Shown piece by piece: positions 32,900-40,919 of a stretch of DNA of 41,747 bases (its first letter is position 1; each line of letters begins with the position of its first letter). The notes under the pieces are model-generated. The model searched no databases, had not been told where the DNA came from, and saw only the letters and a program-made list of their open reading frames with translations. Source of the stretch: Alphaproteobacteria bacterium. Its GTDB lineage: Bacteria > Myxococcota_A > UBA796 > GCA-2862545. The position numbers and the translations under genes were made by a program. The stretch covers positions 1 to 41,747 of the forward strand of contig JACKEQ010000041.1 of the NCBI GenBank assembly GCA_020632885.1, given 5' to 3'.

Positions 32900-33471
32900 T
32901 GTCCGCGGTCGCGCTGGCGCTCGCGGCTCACGTCCAGGCCGTCTGTCCCGGGACCCGGGCGACGGTGCTGGACCTGGGCGTGGCGCCGGTGGACCTGCCG
33001 GACGCGGAGTGGACCGTGGAGGGCAACCCCTGCCGCGAGGCGCCGCTCCTGCGGCTCGTGGGACGTGTGGAGGGCGCCGTGGTGCGCTCGTTCACGGTGC
33101 GTCCCCACCTGGCGCTCGAGCGGCGTGGGTGGGTCGTGGGCCAGGCCGTGGCCGCGGGGGACCCCGTGGAGGTCGAGGAGGGCTGGGTGGCCTGGGACAC
33201 CCCGCCGCTGCAGCCCGCCCGGCGGATGCGCGCGCGCAGGGACCTCGTGGCCGGTGCGGCCGTGGGGCCGTTCGACGTCGAGACCGTGCCCGACGCGCTC
33301 CGCGGTGACCCCGTCCAGCTCGTCGTGCAGCGGGGGGCGCTCGTGTTGCGGGTGGAGGGTCGGTTGCTCGCGGACGCCAGCACGGCCGAACAGACACGCG
33401 CGGTGAACCCCGCCACGGGGGCCGTGCTCACGGGGGTCCTGGTGGATCCCGGCACCGTGGAGATCCGATGA
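32899..33471 (+). CDS. flgA: Flagellar P-ring assembly chaperone FlgA
   Basis: The 190-residue protein begins with a short uncharged signal peptide (MSAVALALAAHVQAVCPG). It has an SAF-type fold in the C-terminal half, with RMRARRDLVAGAAVGPFDV, RGALVLRVEGRLLADAS and the typical end GAVLTGVLVDPGTVEIR. FlgA is a periplasmic chaperone for FlgI. It starts on the last base of the flgG stop (TGATG) and ends overlapping flgH (ATGA). FlgI itself is not in the window, so the client gene lies elsewhere or is missing. Confidence 0.9.
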   Translation: MSAVALALAAHVQAVCPGTRATVLDLGVAPVDLPDAEWTVEGNPCREAPLLRLVGRVEGAVVRSFTVRPHLALERRGWVVGQAVAAGDPVEVEEGWVAWDTPPLQPARRMRARRDLVAGAAVGPFDVETVPDALRGDPVQLVVQRGALVLRVEGRLLADASTAEQTRAVNPATGAVLTGVLVDPGTVEIR

Positions 33472-34133
33472 TCACGCTCCTCTTCGTCCTGTCCACCGCG
33501 GACGCCCGCCGCGGTCCGGCGCCGCCGCCACCCATCCCGCCGGTGGTGGTGACGCCGCCCGCACCGCCGCCCGGTGAGCCGGGGTCCCTGTGGCGCGAGG
33601 TGAACGCCCGTCAGCTCATGGGGATGGACGGCAACGCCCGGCAGGTGGGCGACCTGATCACGGTGCGCATCGAGGAGTCCCTCGACACCCAGGTGGGCGC
33701 CACCACCAACACGCGCCGCCGGAGCTCGGTGGAGGGCGGTGTGGACGCGCTGGCCGGGCTCCTCGCGGACCTCTCGGACAGCGAGGACACGGCCAAGCTG
33801 AAGCTGGCGGCGAGCCTGGTGAGCGAGTTCAGCGGCCAGGGCGAGACCAAGCGGGGGTCGGCCATGGAGGCCATCCTGACCTGCGAGGTCATCGAGATCC
33901 TGCCCAACGGCAACCTGCGCATCTGGGGCTACGAGACGCTCCGGCTCAACCGGGAGACCCAGTACCTCACGCTCGAGGGCACCATCCGTCCCCGCGACAT
34001 CCAGATGGACAACACCGTGCGCAGCGATCTGGTCGCTCGGCCCGTCATCCAGGTGACCGGCTCGGGTGTGGTGGCCGACAAGCAGGGCCCCGGGTGGCTC
34101 ATGCGCCTGCTGGACGCACTCTGGCCGTTCTGA
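33468..34133 (+). CDS. flgH: Flagellar L-ring protein FlgH (no lipobox)
   Basis: The 221-residue product is of FlgH length and has its core motifs: GSLWREVNARQLMGMDGNAR, VGDLITVRIEESLDTQ, the SEFSGQGETKRGSA segment, and EVIEILPNGNLRIWGYETLR, followed by VRSDLVARPVIQVTGSGVV. FlgH builds the outer-membrane L ring. FlgH is normally a lipoprotein, but here the N-terminus is MITLLFVLSTADARRGP followed by a Pro-rich run, with no Cys in the first 40 residues, so lipid attachment seems lost. The start overlaps flgA by ATGA. The Pro-rich linker (about residues 17-36) is also atypical. Confidence 0.93.
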   Translation: MITLLFVLSTADARRGPAPPPPIPPVVVTPPAPPPGEPGSLWREVNARQLMGMDGNARQVGDLITVRIEESLDTQVGATTNTRRRSSVEGGVDALAGLLADLSDSEDTAKLKLAASLVSEFSGQGETKRGSAMEAILTCEVIEILPNGNLRIWGYETLRLNRETQYLTLEGTIRPRDIQMDNTVRSDLVARPVIQVTGSGVVADKQGPGWLMRLLDALWPF

Positions 34134-34164
34134 GCGTGTATCCTCGCCTCGAGGAGGGCGGCCG

Positions 34165-34179
34165 ATGCCGTCGAGATGA
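34165..34179 (+). other. Possible 4-codon leader ORF before the histidine kinase
   Basis: ATG-CCG-TCG-AGA-TGA has the strong GAGGAGG (34151-34157) at proper distance (7 nt). Its stop overlaps the histidine kinase ATG (ATGA). The kinase start itself is 18 nt from that ribosome site, so it may depend on re-initiation. TATCCT at 34139-34144 could be the -10 box. Confidence 0.3.
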
Positions 34180-35441
34180 CGGACCCCGTTCACGAGCGCA
34201 TCCGGAGCCAGCGCATCCTGCTCGTGCTCGTGGGGGTGGTGCTCCCGCTGATGGGGGTGCTCCTGTGGGACAGCCCGGTGACGTACGACTCCATGGTGGC
34301 GCGCCTGGTGCTGTCGTCGCTGGCGTTCGGGTCGGTGCTGGCGTCGCAGCGGACGACCTGGGGTAGGGAGAACCTCCATCTCCTCGGGCAGATGGTGGGG
34401 CTGGCCGTGTACGTCTGGTTCGCCCTCGTGGCCGTGGTGAACCGTGTGGGGTTCGACGACGCCCTCGGGCTCGTGCCCGTGGTCGCCATCGCGCCCGTCT
34501 ACCTGCGTACCTGGCGGGGGTTCCTGGGGATGATGGGGGTCGTGGCCGGCGGCCTCCTCGTCATCGCGGTGGCCGTGCCCGACCCCGTGATCCCGGTGTC
34601 CATCCTGGCGTTGTTGACGCTGGCCATGGCGGCGGGGTTCGGCGCGCTGAGCGTGGGCCGTGCGCGGCTCGAGGATCGGCTCGTGTTGGCCAACGAGGAG
34701 CTCGAGGCGCGCGTGGAGGCCCGGACGGCCGAGCTCGTCGCGGCTGAGCGTTCGGCCGTGCTCGCCAGTCGGGCCAAGACGGTCTTCCTCGGGAACATGA
34801 GCCACGAGCTGCGCACGCCGCTGAACGCGATCCTCGGGTACACCGAGATGGTGGAGGAGGCGCTGGAGGACGACGAGCTCCGCGCGGACCTCGGCAACGT
34901 GAAGTCCGCTGCCCGGCATCTCCTCGGGCTCATCGACGACGTCCTGGACCTCACGCGCGTGGAGGCCCAGGAGCTGGATCTGCGGCTCGAGCCGGTGGGG
35001 CTGGCGGCCGTGGTGGACGAGGCGCGCGGGCTGCTGCCGACGTTGGGCGCGGGTGGCGTGGCCTTCGCGGTGGACGTGCCGGACGTGGAGGTCCTGGCGG
35101 ACCGGACGCGCCTGCGGCAGGTGCTCGTGAACCTGTTGTCGAATGCGCAGAAGTTCACCGACTCCGGCTCGATCCGCGTCCACGGGTCCGTCGACGGCGA
35201 GCGGGTCCGGGTGGTGGTCGAGGACACGGGGGTCGGCATCCCGGCGGACGTGCTGCCCCGGGTCTTCGAGCGCTTCGTGCAGGCGGACGGCTCGGAGACC
35301 CGCCGGCACGGGGGGACGGGCCTGGGTCTGGCGGTCTGCCGCATGCTGGTGGACCAGATGGGGGGCCGCATCGCGGCGGAGTCCACGGTGGGCGAAGGGA
35401 GTCGGTTCACGCTGTTCATGCGGCGGCCGGCAGGGGCTTGA
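34176..35441 (+). CDS. Membrane sensor histidine kinase
   Basis: The 421-residue protein has about five to six membrane helices in residues 12-165, a short coiled linker (LANEELEARVEARTAELVAA) and a standard HisKA/HATPase core. H-box NMSHELRTPLNAILGY has His210; N-box LVNLLSNAQKFT; G1 VEDTGVGIPA; F-box RVFERFVQ; G2 GGTGLGLAV. All catalytic residues are present, unlike the similar membrane kinase-like protein at 1258-2562. No receiver gene is adjacent. It stands between flgH (same strand, 42-bp gap) and a convergent surface-protein gene; a flagellar role is possible but unproven. Confidence 0.93.
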   Translation: MTDPVHERIRSQRILLVLVGVVLPLMGVLLWDSPVTYDSMVARLVLSSLAFGSVLASQRTTWGRENLHLLGQMVGLAVYVWFALVAVVNRVGFDDALGLVPVVAIAPVYLRTWRGFLGMMGVVAGGLLVIAVAVPDPVIPVSILALLTLAMAAGFGALSVGRARLEDRLVLANEELEARVEARTAELVAAERSAVLASRAKTVFLGNMSHELRTPLNAILGYTEMVEEALEDDELRADLGNVKSAARHLLGLIDDVLDLTRVEAQELDLRLEPVGLAAVVDEARGLLPTLGAGGVAFAVDVPDVEVLADRTRLRQVLVNLLSNAQKFTDSGSIRVHGSVDGERVRVVVEDTGVGIPADVLPRVFERFVQADGSETRRHGGTGLGLAVCRMLVDQMGGRIAAESTVGEGSRFTLFMRRPAGA

Positions 35442-35468
35442 CGCCGCGGATGCCCGCTGCCCGCCGGG

Positions 35469-37748
35469 CTACCGTCGACGCAGCAGCCCGAAGAGCCACG
35501 CTGGCCGGCCCGGATCCTGGCTGCACCCGCAGCCCGAGTCCGGCGGGGGCGCGACCGGCGGGGGGGCCGGGCAATCGACCTGCTCCTCACCGGGGATCCC
35601 GTCGCAGTCGGCATCCACCGCGTTGCACGACTCCGGAGCGCCCGGGAAGACGTCCGCGCGCCCGTCGTCGCAGTCCGTGATCACGGGCTCGACCTCCGGG
35701 CAGCGCTCGTCCGCGGTGGTGTCGCCCGCATGCCCATCGCCATCGAGGTCCTGGTACACCGCGATGGACGGCGCATCGTCGTCCGGAACCCCGTCGCAGT
35801 CGTCGTCCAGGTCGTCGCAGTCGTCGTCCACGATGCCAGGGTGCACCGAGGCGTCGGCGTCGTTGCAGTCGTCCGGGTGCAGGAAGGCCCCGGCCTCCGG
35901 GCACTGCTCGCTGTGGGCGAACGGACCCGCGTACCCATCGGCGTCGGCATCGAGGTAGACGTCGACGAAGGGCGCAGCATCGTCCGCCGTTCCGTTGCAG
36001 TCGTCGTCCACGCCGTCGCAGTCCTCGTCGAGGGCCAGCGGGCTCACGTTCGGGTCGGTATCGTCGCAGTCGCCGCCGTTGGTCGCCGCGGGCACGGTGG
36101 GCATACACGCCTCGAAGGACGGCAGATCACCGTCTCCGAAGCCGTCCCCGTCGCCGTCCGGCCACCACGTGCTCGTGACGTGGTCGTCGTCGTCGCTGTC
36201 CACGAGGAGGTCGCAGTCGTTGTCGACGCCGTCGCAGTACTCGACGGCCCCCGGGTGCGCGAAGGCCGCCAGGGCATTGGCGGGGTCGTCCAGGCAGTCG
36301 GTATCGTCCTGGATGTAGCCCGCTGGCGCGCCGTCACAGGTGGACAGGGCAGCCAGAGGGTCGGGGTCGCCGAACCCGTCGCCATCGGCGTCCGGGTGCC
36401 AGGTGGTCCACACTACGCCCGGTCCGTCGTCGGCGATGCCCGAGCAGTCCTCGTCCACCCCGTTGCAGGTGGTGTCCGGCGCTCCGGGATGGATGGCCAC
36501 CGCGTTCTCGTCGCAGTCGTAGCCGTCCGTCCGCAGCAGGATGTGGCCAGGAGGCGGCGTGGCGTGGCAGGACTCCACCGTGGCCGCGCCCTGCAGCGCG
36601 TAGCCGTCACCGTCGGGATCGGGGACGTAGGAGTAGTAGGTCTGGAGATCCTCGTCGGTGGCGCCATCACAGTCGTCGTCGACGTCGTTGCAGACCTCTG
36701 TGGCCCCCGGGTGGACGTCGGGTTCGGTGGGCGCGCAGTCGTTCGTGACGGTGGACCATCCGGAGACGTCGCAGCCGTCGACCGCTACGGCGCCCGCGCC
36801 GACCCCGTCGAGGTCGACGTCCGGGTACACCGACACGGCGTCGATGGCGTCCGACTCGTCACCCGAGCAGTTCGAGTCGGTGCCGTCGCAGTCCTCGACT
36901 GCCTGGGTGTTGATCGTGTCGTCGCCGTCGTCACAGTCGAGCGCGTTCTCCACGCGACCCGCCGGCACGTCGCAGCCGTCGCCCTGCGTGGCGGGGTCGC
37001 CTTCGCCGTCGCCGTCCGCGTCGGCCCAGGACACGACCACCGGCAGCCCGTCGTCGACGAGGTCGTTGCAGTCGTTGTCGATCCCGTCGCAGGTCTCCTG
37101 GATCCCGACACTCCGGGCGGCGGCGTCCGGACCGGTCTCGTCGCAGTCCACGATGGTGGCGGACCGCGTGTCGAGCGGGCCCGCACAGTCGCCGTCCCCG
37201 TTCACGTCGATGCCGTTGGGGCAGAAGCCGTCCCCGTCGATGTCGACGTACTGGTCGCAGGGGCGGCTGTAGTCCTGGGCGAAGCCGTCCACGTGCACGG
37301 CCTTGTCGTTGTTGCCGCAGGTGGTCTCGATGTGGACCTGGACGTCCTGACCGCAGGCGGCCGTGATGTCGAGCGTGCGGGGGATGTGCCAGGCGTTCAC
37401 GCCCCAGACGAGCTCGCCGTTCGACGTCTCGGCCCATGCCGGCCCGCTACCCGGCGGCCGCACGCCTACGGTGGCACCGGGGAAGTCACAGTCGTCGTCG
37501 TTGTTGCCGGAGGCCCGGAAGGTCAGCGCTGTGGTGGTGACGGTGAACGTGGAGCTGCGGCAGTGGCCGTCGCCCTTCTCGACCTCGAGGGACTTCCCGC
37601 CGGGGCCGATGGGGCCGTCCTTGTCGGTCTTGAGCTTGCAGTTCCCGTTCACCCGCGCCCAGGACTGGGGCGGGTTGTCGTCGTGGTCCCCGTCGTCGAA
37701 GCTTCCGTTGGGGATGTCCTGGGCGAGGGCGAGCGAGAAGATCAGCAT
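35469..37748 (-). CDS. Secreted MopE-type metal-binding repeat protein with MYXO-CTERM-like tail
   Basis: The 759-residue protein opens MLIFSLALAQDIPNGSF, a short signal peptide cut near ALA-QD. Residues about 18-165 form a beta-rich N-terminal domain, possibly carbohydrate-binding like (DNPPQSWARVNGN, LTFRASGNNDDDCDFPG). Then come about ten copies of the MopE motif, each with an Asp-rich DxDGDGxGD loop and a DCDD...HPGA.E.CDGVDNDC part; the repeats contain regularly spaced Cys and Asp. The C-terminus is a PPP stretch and the tail CSQDPGRPAWLFGLLRRR, preceded by GCG. Such repeats are taken to bind Ca or other metals at the cell surface. The start is 10 nt from a TAGCAT box and lacks a ribosome site. 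Confidence 0.9.
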   Translation of the reverse strand: MLIFSLALAQDIPNGSFDDGDHDDNPPQSWARVNGNCKLKTDKDGPIGPGGKSLEVEKGDGHCRSSTFTVTTTALTFRASGNNDDDCDFPGATVGVRPPGSGPAWAETSNGELVWGVNAWHIPRTLDITAACGQDVQVHIETTCGNNDKAVHVDGFAQDYSRPCDQYVDIDGDGFCPNGIDVNGDGDCAGPLDTRSATIVDCDETGPDAAARSVGIQETCDGIDNDCNDLVDDGLPVVVSWADADGDGEGDPATQGDGCDVPAGRVENALDCDDGDDTINTQAVEDCDGTDSNCSGDESDAIDAVSVYPDVDLDGVGAGAVAVDGCDVSGWSTVTNDCAPTEPDVHPGATEVCNDVDDDCDGATDEDLQTYYSYVPDPDGDGYALQGAATVESCHATPPPGHILLRTDGYDCDENAVAIHPGAPDTTCNGVDEDCSGIADDGPGVVWTTWHPDADGDGFGDPDPLAALSTCDGAPAGYIQDDTDCLDDPANALAAFAHPGAVEYCDGVDNDCDLLVDSDDDDHVTSTWWPDGDGDGFGDGDLPSFEACMPTVPAATNGGDCDDTDPNVSPLALDEDCDGVDDDCNGTADDAAPFVDVYLDADADGYAGPFAHSEQCPEAGAFLHPDDCNDADASVHPGIVDDDCDDLDDDCDGVPDDDAPSIAVYQDLDGDGHAGDTTADERCPEVEPVITDCDDGRADVFPGAPESCNAVDADCDGIPGEEQVDCPAPPPVAPPPDSGCGCSQDPGRPAWLFGLLRRR

Positions 37749-37754
37749 GCCGTC

Positions 37755-37760
37755 ATGCTA
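37755..37760 (-). promoter_or_regulatory. Possible -10 box, leaderless arrangement
   Basis: TAGCAT on the minus strand, separated from the ATG at 37748 by only GACGGC, so the transcript would start at or near the start codon. No Shine-Dalgarno is visible. Confidence 0.35.
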
Positions 37761-37806
37761 GCAGACACGCCGGAGAGGCGTGGCACCCTGCGCTTTCGGG
37801 CCGATG

Positions 37807-39873
37807 TCAGGCGAGCTCGACCGTCCCCACGCTCTCCAGCTTCACGGCGGGGAGGAGCTCCGCGCTCGAGAGGATCGGCATCTTGGGCAGCACGCGCTCG
37901 ATGAGCCGCCGCAGGGCGCCCCGGGCGAGGGGCGGGCAGAGGACGACCGCCTGGCCGGGGCCCGGGTAGCCCTCGACCTTCTCGCGCAGCTCGGTGATGA
38001 GCTTCCGGGCCTGGGACGGGTCGAGCACCAGGGACGGCGCGCGACCCTCGGTGGCCTTCACGCCGCGGAGGATGGCCTGCTCGGCGTCCGGCGAGAGCGC
38101 GACGTAGTGGATGATGCCCTCGGGGTCGGTGTGGGCGTGCGTGATGTGGCGGGAGAGCCGCTGGCGCACGAACTCCGTGAGCAGGTCGGGGTCCTGGGTG
38201 CGGTCGACGTACTCGCTCACGGCCTCCAGGATCGTCTGGCTGTCGCGCACGCTGACGTGCTCCTTCACGAGGTTCCGCATCACCCGCAGGAGTCCCTGGC
38301 GGTTGAGCTTGTCGGGCACGAGCTCGTCCACGAGGCGCCGGTCGTGCTCGGAGATCCGCTGCAGGATGTCGTCGAGCTGCTTGCCGTCGAGCAGCTCGTG
38401 GGCGTGCACGTGGAGGAGCTCGACGAGGTGGGTGGTGATGACGGTCTGCACGTCGACCACGGTGAACCCGAGCCGCTGGGCCTTCAGGACGTCCCGGTCG
38501 GCGATCCAGAGCGCGTCGAGCCCGAAGACGGGGTCCTTTCCGGGCAGGCCGTTCAGGCCGGTGCGCGCCCCCCCGGGGTCCATCGCCATGTGCTGCCGGG
38601 GCGTGACCTTACCGCGACCGATCTCCTCCCCGCGCAGCCGGAGGACGTACTCGCCGTCCGCACAGTCGAGGTTGTCCCGGACGTTCACGGGTGGGAGCAG
38701 CACGCCCAGATCCTCGGCGAACTGCCGCCGGATCCACTGCACACGCTCGAGGAGCTCGCCGCCCTGACGGTCGTCGACGAGGTAGAGCAGGTCGACGGCC
38801 ACCTCGAGGGCCAGAGGCTCGACGGGCAGCAGGTCCTTGGGGTTCACCGTGGTGCTCTCGGCGGTCTCCTTCTTCTCGATCAGCGGGCGCTCGGGCTCCG
38901 CGGCCCGCTGGCGCTGCTGGTAGGCGAGCGTGCCGACCAGGCCGGCCATGATCGCGAACGGGATCGTCAGGCCGGGGATGAGCGCCATCGCGCCCAGCAC
39001 GGCCGCCGACATGCCCAGCGCACGCGGGTCGGTGAACACCTGACCGCCCATCTGGGCCGCCAGACCCTGGGTCTCTTCGGGCTGCACGCGCGCGACGAGG
39101 AGGCCGGCCGCGATGGACACCACGAGCGCGGGCACCTGGCCGGCGAGGCCGTCGCCGATGGTGAGGATGAGGTAGGTCGAGAAGGCGTCGCCGATGGGCA
39201 TCTCGCGCTGGACGACGCCGATGATCGTGCCGCCGAAGGCGTTCACGAGCGTGATGACGATGCCGGCGATGGCGTCGCCGCGGATGAACTTCGAGGCACC
39301 GTCCATGGCGCCGTAGAAGTCGGCCTCGGTGGCGACCTCGGACCGCCGCCGCTTCGCCTCGTGCTCGTCGATCATCCCGCTGTTCAGCTCGGCGTCGATG
39401 GCCATCTGCTTGCCGGGCATGGCGTCGAGGGTGAACCGCGCGGCCACCTCGGCGATACGGCCGGCACCCTTGGTGACGACGACGAAGTTGATGAGCACCA
39501 GGATCACGAAGAGGATCCCGCCCACCACGTAGTTGCCGCCGACCACGAACTGGCCGAACGCCTCGATGATCTTGCCGGCGGCGTTGGACCCCTCGGAGCC
39601 GTTGAGCAGGATGAGCCGCGTGGACGCCACGTTGAGCGCCAGGCGGTACACCGTCGCCACGAGCAGGGCGGTCGGGAACACGCTGAAGCGCACGGGCTTC
39701 TCGGCGTAGAGCGCCGCCATGAACAGGAGCATCGCGAGCCCGATGCTGCCCGCGAGGAGCATGTCGAGGACGGGGGCGGGGAGGGGGACGAGCATGATCG
39801 CGAGCAGCCCGATCAGGCTGGCCGCGAGCAGGACGTCACCGTCGATACCCCAGGACTTCAGGAACGCGTTCAC
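37807..39873 (-). CDS. flhA: Flagellar export gate protein FlhA
   Basis: The 688-residue protein starts at a GTG (39873) with GGAGGT 5 nt upstream and has the normal FlhA length. The first about 330 residues carry eight membrane helices, with the signature region KPVRFSVFPTALLVATVYRL then ALNVASTRLIL and the cytoplasmic loop ending GKQMAIDAELNSGMI. The C-terminal export domain contains HMAMDPGGARTGLNGLPGKD, PVFGLDALWI and VVDVQTVITTHLVELLH. FlhA is the proton-driven core of the export gate and docks chaperone-substrate complexes. The virulence homologue SctV is the alternative, but the flagellar neighbours favour FlhA. The gene is divergent from the fliJ-like gene; flhB/flhF are not visible. 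Confidence 0.95.
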   Translation of the reverse strand: MNAFLKSWGIDGDVLLAASLIGLLAIMLVPLPAPVLDMLLAGSIGLAMLLFMAALYAEKPVRFSVFPTALLVATVYRLALNVASTRLILLNGSEGSNAAGKIIEAFGQFVVGGNYVVGGILFVILVLINFVVVTKGAGRIAEVAARFTLDAMPGKQMAIDAELNSGMIDEHEAKRRRSEVATEADFYGAMDGASKFIRGDAIAGIVITLVNAFGGTIIGVVQREMPIGDAFSTYLILTIGDGLAGQVPALVVSIAAGLLVARVQPEETQGLAAQMGGQVFTDPRALGMSAAVLGAMALIPGLTIPFAIMAGLVGTLAYQQRQRAAEPERPLIEKKETAESTTVNPKDLLPVEPLALEVAVDLLYLVDDRQGGELLERVQWIRRQFAEDLGVLLPPVNVRDNLDCADGEYVLRLRGEEIGRGKVTPRQHMAMDPGGARTGLNGLPGKDPVFGLDALWIADRDVLKAQRLGFTVVDVQTVITTHLVELLHVHAHELLDGKQLDDILQRISEHDRRLVDELVPDKLNRQGLLRVMRNLVKEHVSVRDSQTILEAVSEYVDRTQDPDLLTEFVRQRLSRHITHAHTDPEGIIHYVALSPDAEQAILRGVKATEGRAPSLVLDPSQARKLITELREKVEGYPGPGQAVVLCPPLARGALRRLIERVLPKMPILSSAELLPAVKLESVGTVELA

Positions 39874-39918
39874 GCAGGACCTCCGCGATCCCCATGGTCG
39901 GGAGGGGGCCCGTGGGCC

Positions 39919-39937
39919 TTGAGTGGATTGTCCTCAA
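39919..39937. promoter_or_regulatory. Inverted repeat in the flhA / fliJ-like divergent region
   Basis: TTGAG and CTCAA separated by 9 bp in the 111-bp gap between two divergent flagellar genes. It may be an operator, but a 5-bp arm can arise by chance. No confident sigma-28 or sigma-54 promoter was identified. Confidence 0.25.
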
Positions 39938-39984
39938 CCCGGACGTCGGCGGAGACGATGAGGAGGGTGTGAGGGGGACGGACG

Positions 39985-40413
39985 ATGGCTGGTGATGCGC
40001 TGAAGACCCTGGTGAGGGTGCGGAAGATCCGCGAGCGGCAGGCCGAGATGGAAGTGGCCGTCGCACGGGCCGCGGAGGCCGAGCAGCAGGCGATCGCGGA
40101 GGCGACGCAGCAGAAGGTGCGGGACAGCCTGAACCACGCGAACATCCACTCCGGTGAGGACCTCGCGCGGGGTCACCTGTTCGCGCTGCACCTCGAGGTG
40201 GGCGTGCGGCACGACCTCTCCACGCTCGAGCTCAAGCGCCGGGCCGTGCGCGAGAGCCGCGGCCGGCACGACGCCGCGCGGATGTCGCGTCGCGTGGTGG
40301 AGTCGGTGCACGAGGTGAACGTGGCCCGGGCGGACGCGGAGGCCCAGCGCCCCGCGAACCAGGCCCTCGACGAGCTCGGCATCGCGGCCTGGTGGCGCCG
40401 GAGGTCCTCGTGA
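39985..40413 (+). CDS. FliJ-like flagellar coiled-coil protein
   Basis: The 142-residue protein is almost entirely charged helix. It opens MAGDALKTLVRVRKIRERQAE, shortened from a pattern typical of FliJ (LxxLLRVRxxxExxA), with further heptads (VARAAEAEQQAIAEATQQK). FliJ is about 147 residues, sits in the export ATPase ring and links it to FlhA. The identification rests on length, coiled coil and neighbours, since FliJ sequences are poorly conserved. The stop overlaps the next start (GTGA), and that gene also looks flagellar. Confidence 0.6.
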   Translation: MAGDALKTLVRVRKIRERQAEMEVAVARAAEAEQQAIAEATQQKVRDSLNHANIHSGEDLARGHLFALHLEVGVRHDLSTLELKRRAVRESRGRHDAARMSRRVVESVHEVNVARADAEAQRPANQALDELGIAAWWRRRSS

Positions 40414-40919
40414 CCCGCCGCTGGCTCGCGACGATCGGCACGGTCATCGTGGCCACCGTGTTCTCGGCGGCCCAGGCACGCCGCGCGAACGCGAAGGAGG
40501 AGTGCCGCACGCCCCGTGGGCTCTCCGAGCTCGCCGCCGACCTGGAGAGCCGGGAGGCCGCCCTCGAGCGCCGGGAGGCCGCCATCACGGCCAAGGAGGA
40601 CGACCTCCGCAAGGTGGAGGCCCGCCTCGACGAGCGGATGGAGCAGCTGAAGGCCATCCGGGCCGAGATCGCCGATCAGCTCGAGCGCATCGAGGGCGTG
40701 GAGGACACCCGCCGCGACGACCTCGTGCGGATGCTCCAGAGCATGCGCCCCAGCCAGGGCGCGCCGATCCTGGAGGCCCTCGACCAGGACCTCGCGGTCG
40801 CCGTCGTGGACCGCATGAGCCCCGGCAAGGCCGGGAAGCTCCTCGCCGCCCTTCCGCCGAAGAAGGCGGCGGACCTGATGGAACAACTCTCCAAGCCGAT
40901 CGAGGTCGCCAAGCCATGA
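40410..40919 (+). CDS. MotE-like protein (signal anchor, coiled coil, MgtE-N-like end)
   Basis: The GTG at 40410 overlaps the previous stop and has GGAGG 5 nt upstream; product 169 residues. Residues 2-25 are a signal anchor (TRRWLATIGTVIVATVFSAA). Residues about 35-95 are a coiled coil (LESREAALERREAAITAKED). The end (ILEALDQDLAVAVVDRMSPG, KAGKLLAALPPKKAADLMEQ) resembles the MgtE N-terminal domain, the layout of MotE. MotE-type proteins are periplasmic chaperones of flagellar motor parts and often sit between fliJ and fliK, as seems the case here. Confidence 0.75.
   Translation: MTRRWLATIGTVIVATVFSAAQARRANAKEECRTPRGLSELAADLESREAALERREAAITAKEDDLRKVEARLDERMEQLKAIRAEIADQLERIEGVEDTRRDDLVRMLQSMRPSQGAPILEALDQDLAVAVVDRMSPGKAGKLLAALPPKKAADLMEQLSKPIEVAKP

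Noticed and set aside
37807..39873. Virulence type III secretion gate protein (SctV) instead of FlhA
   Set aside because: No injectisome genes are near, while rod, ring, sigma-28, fliJ-like and fliK-like genes are.
37780..39972. Plus-strand open frame of about 730 codons
   Set aside because: It is the complement of flhA, which is full length and highly conserved.
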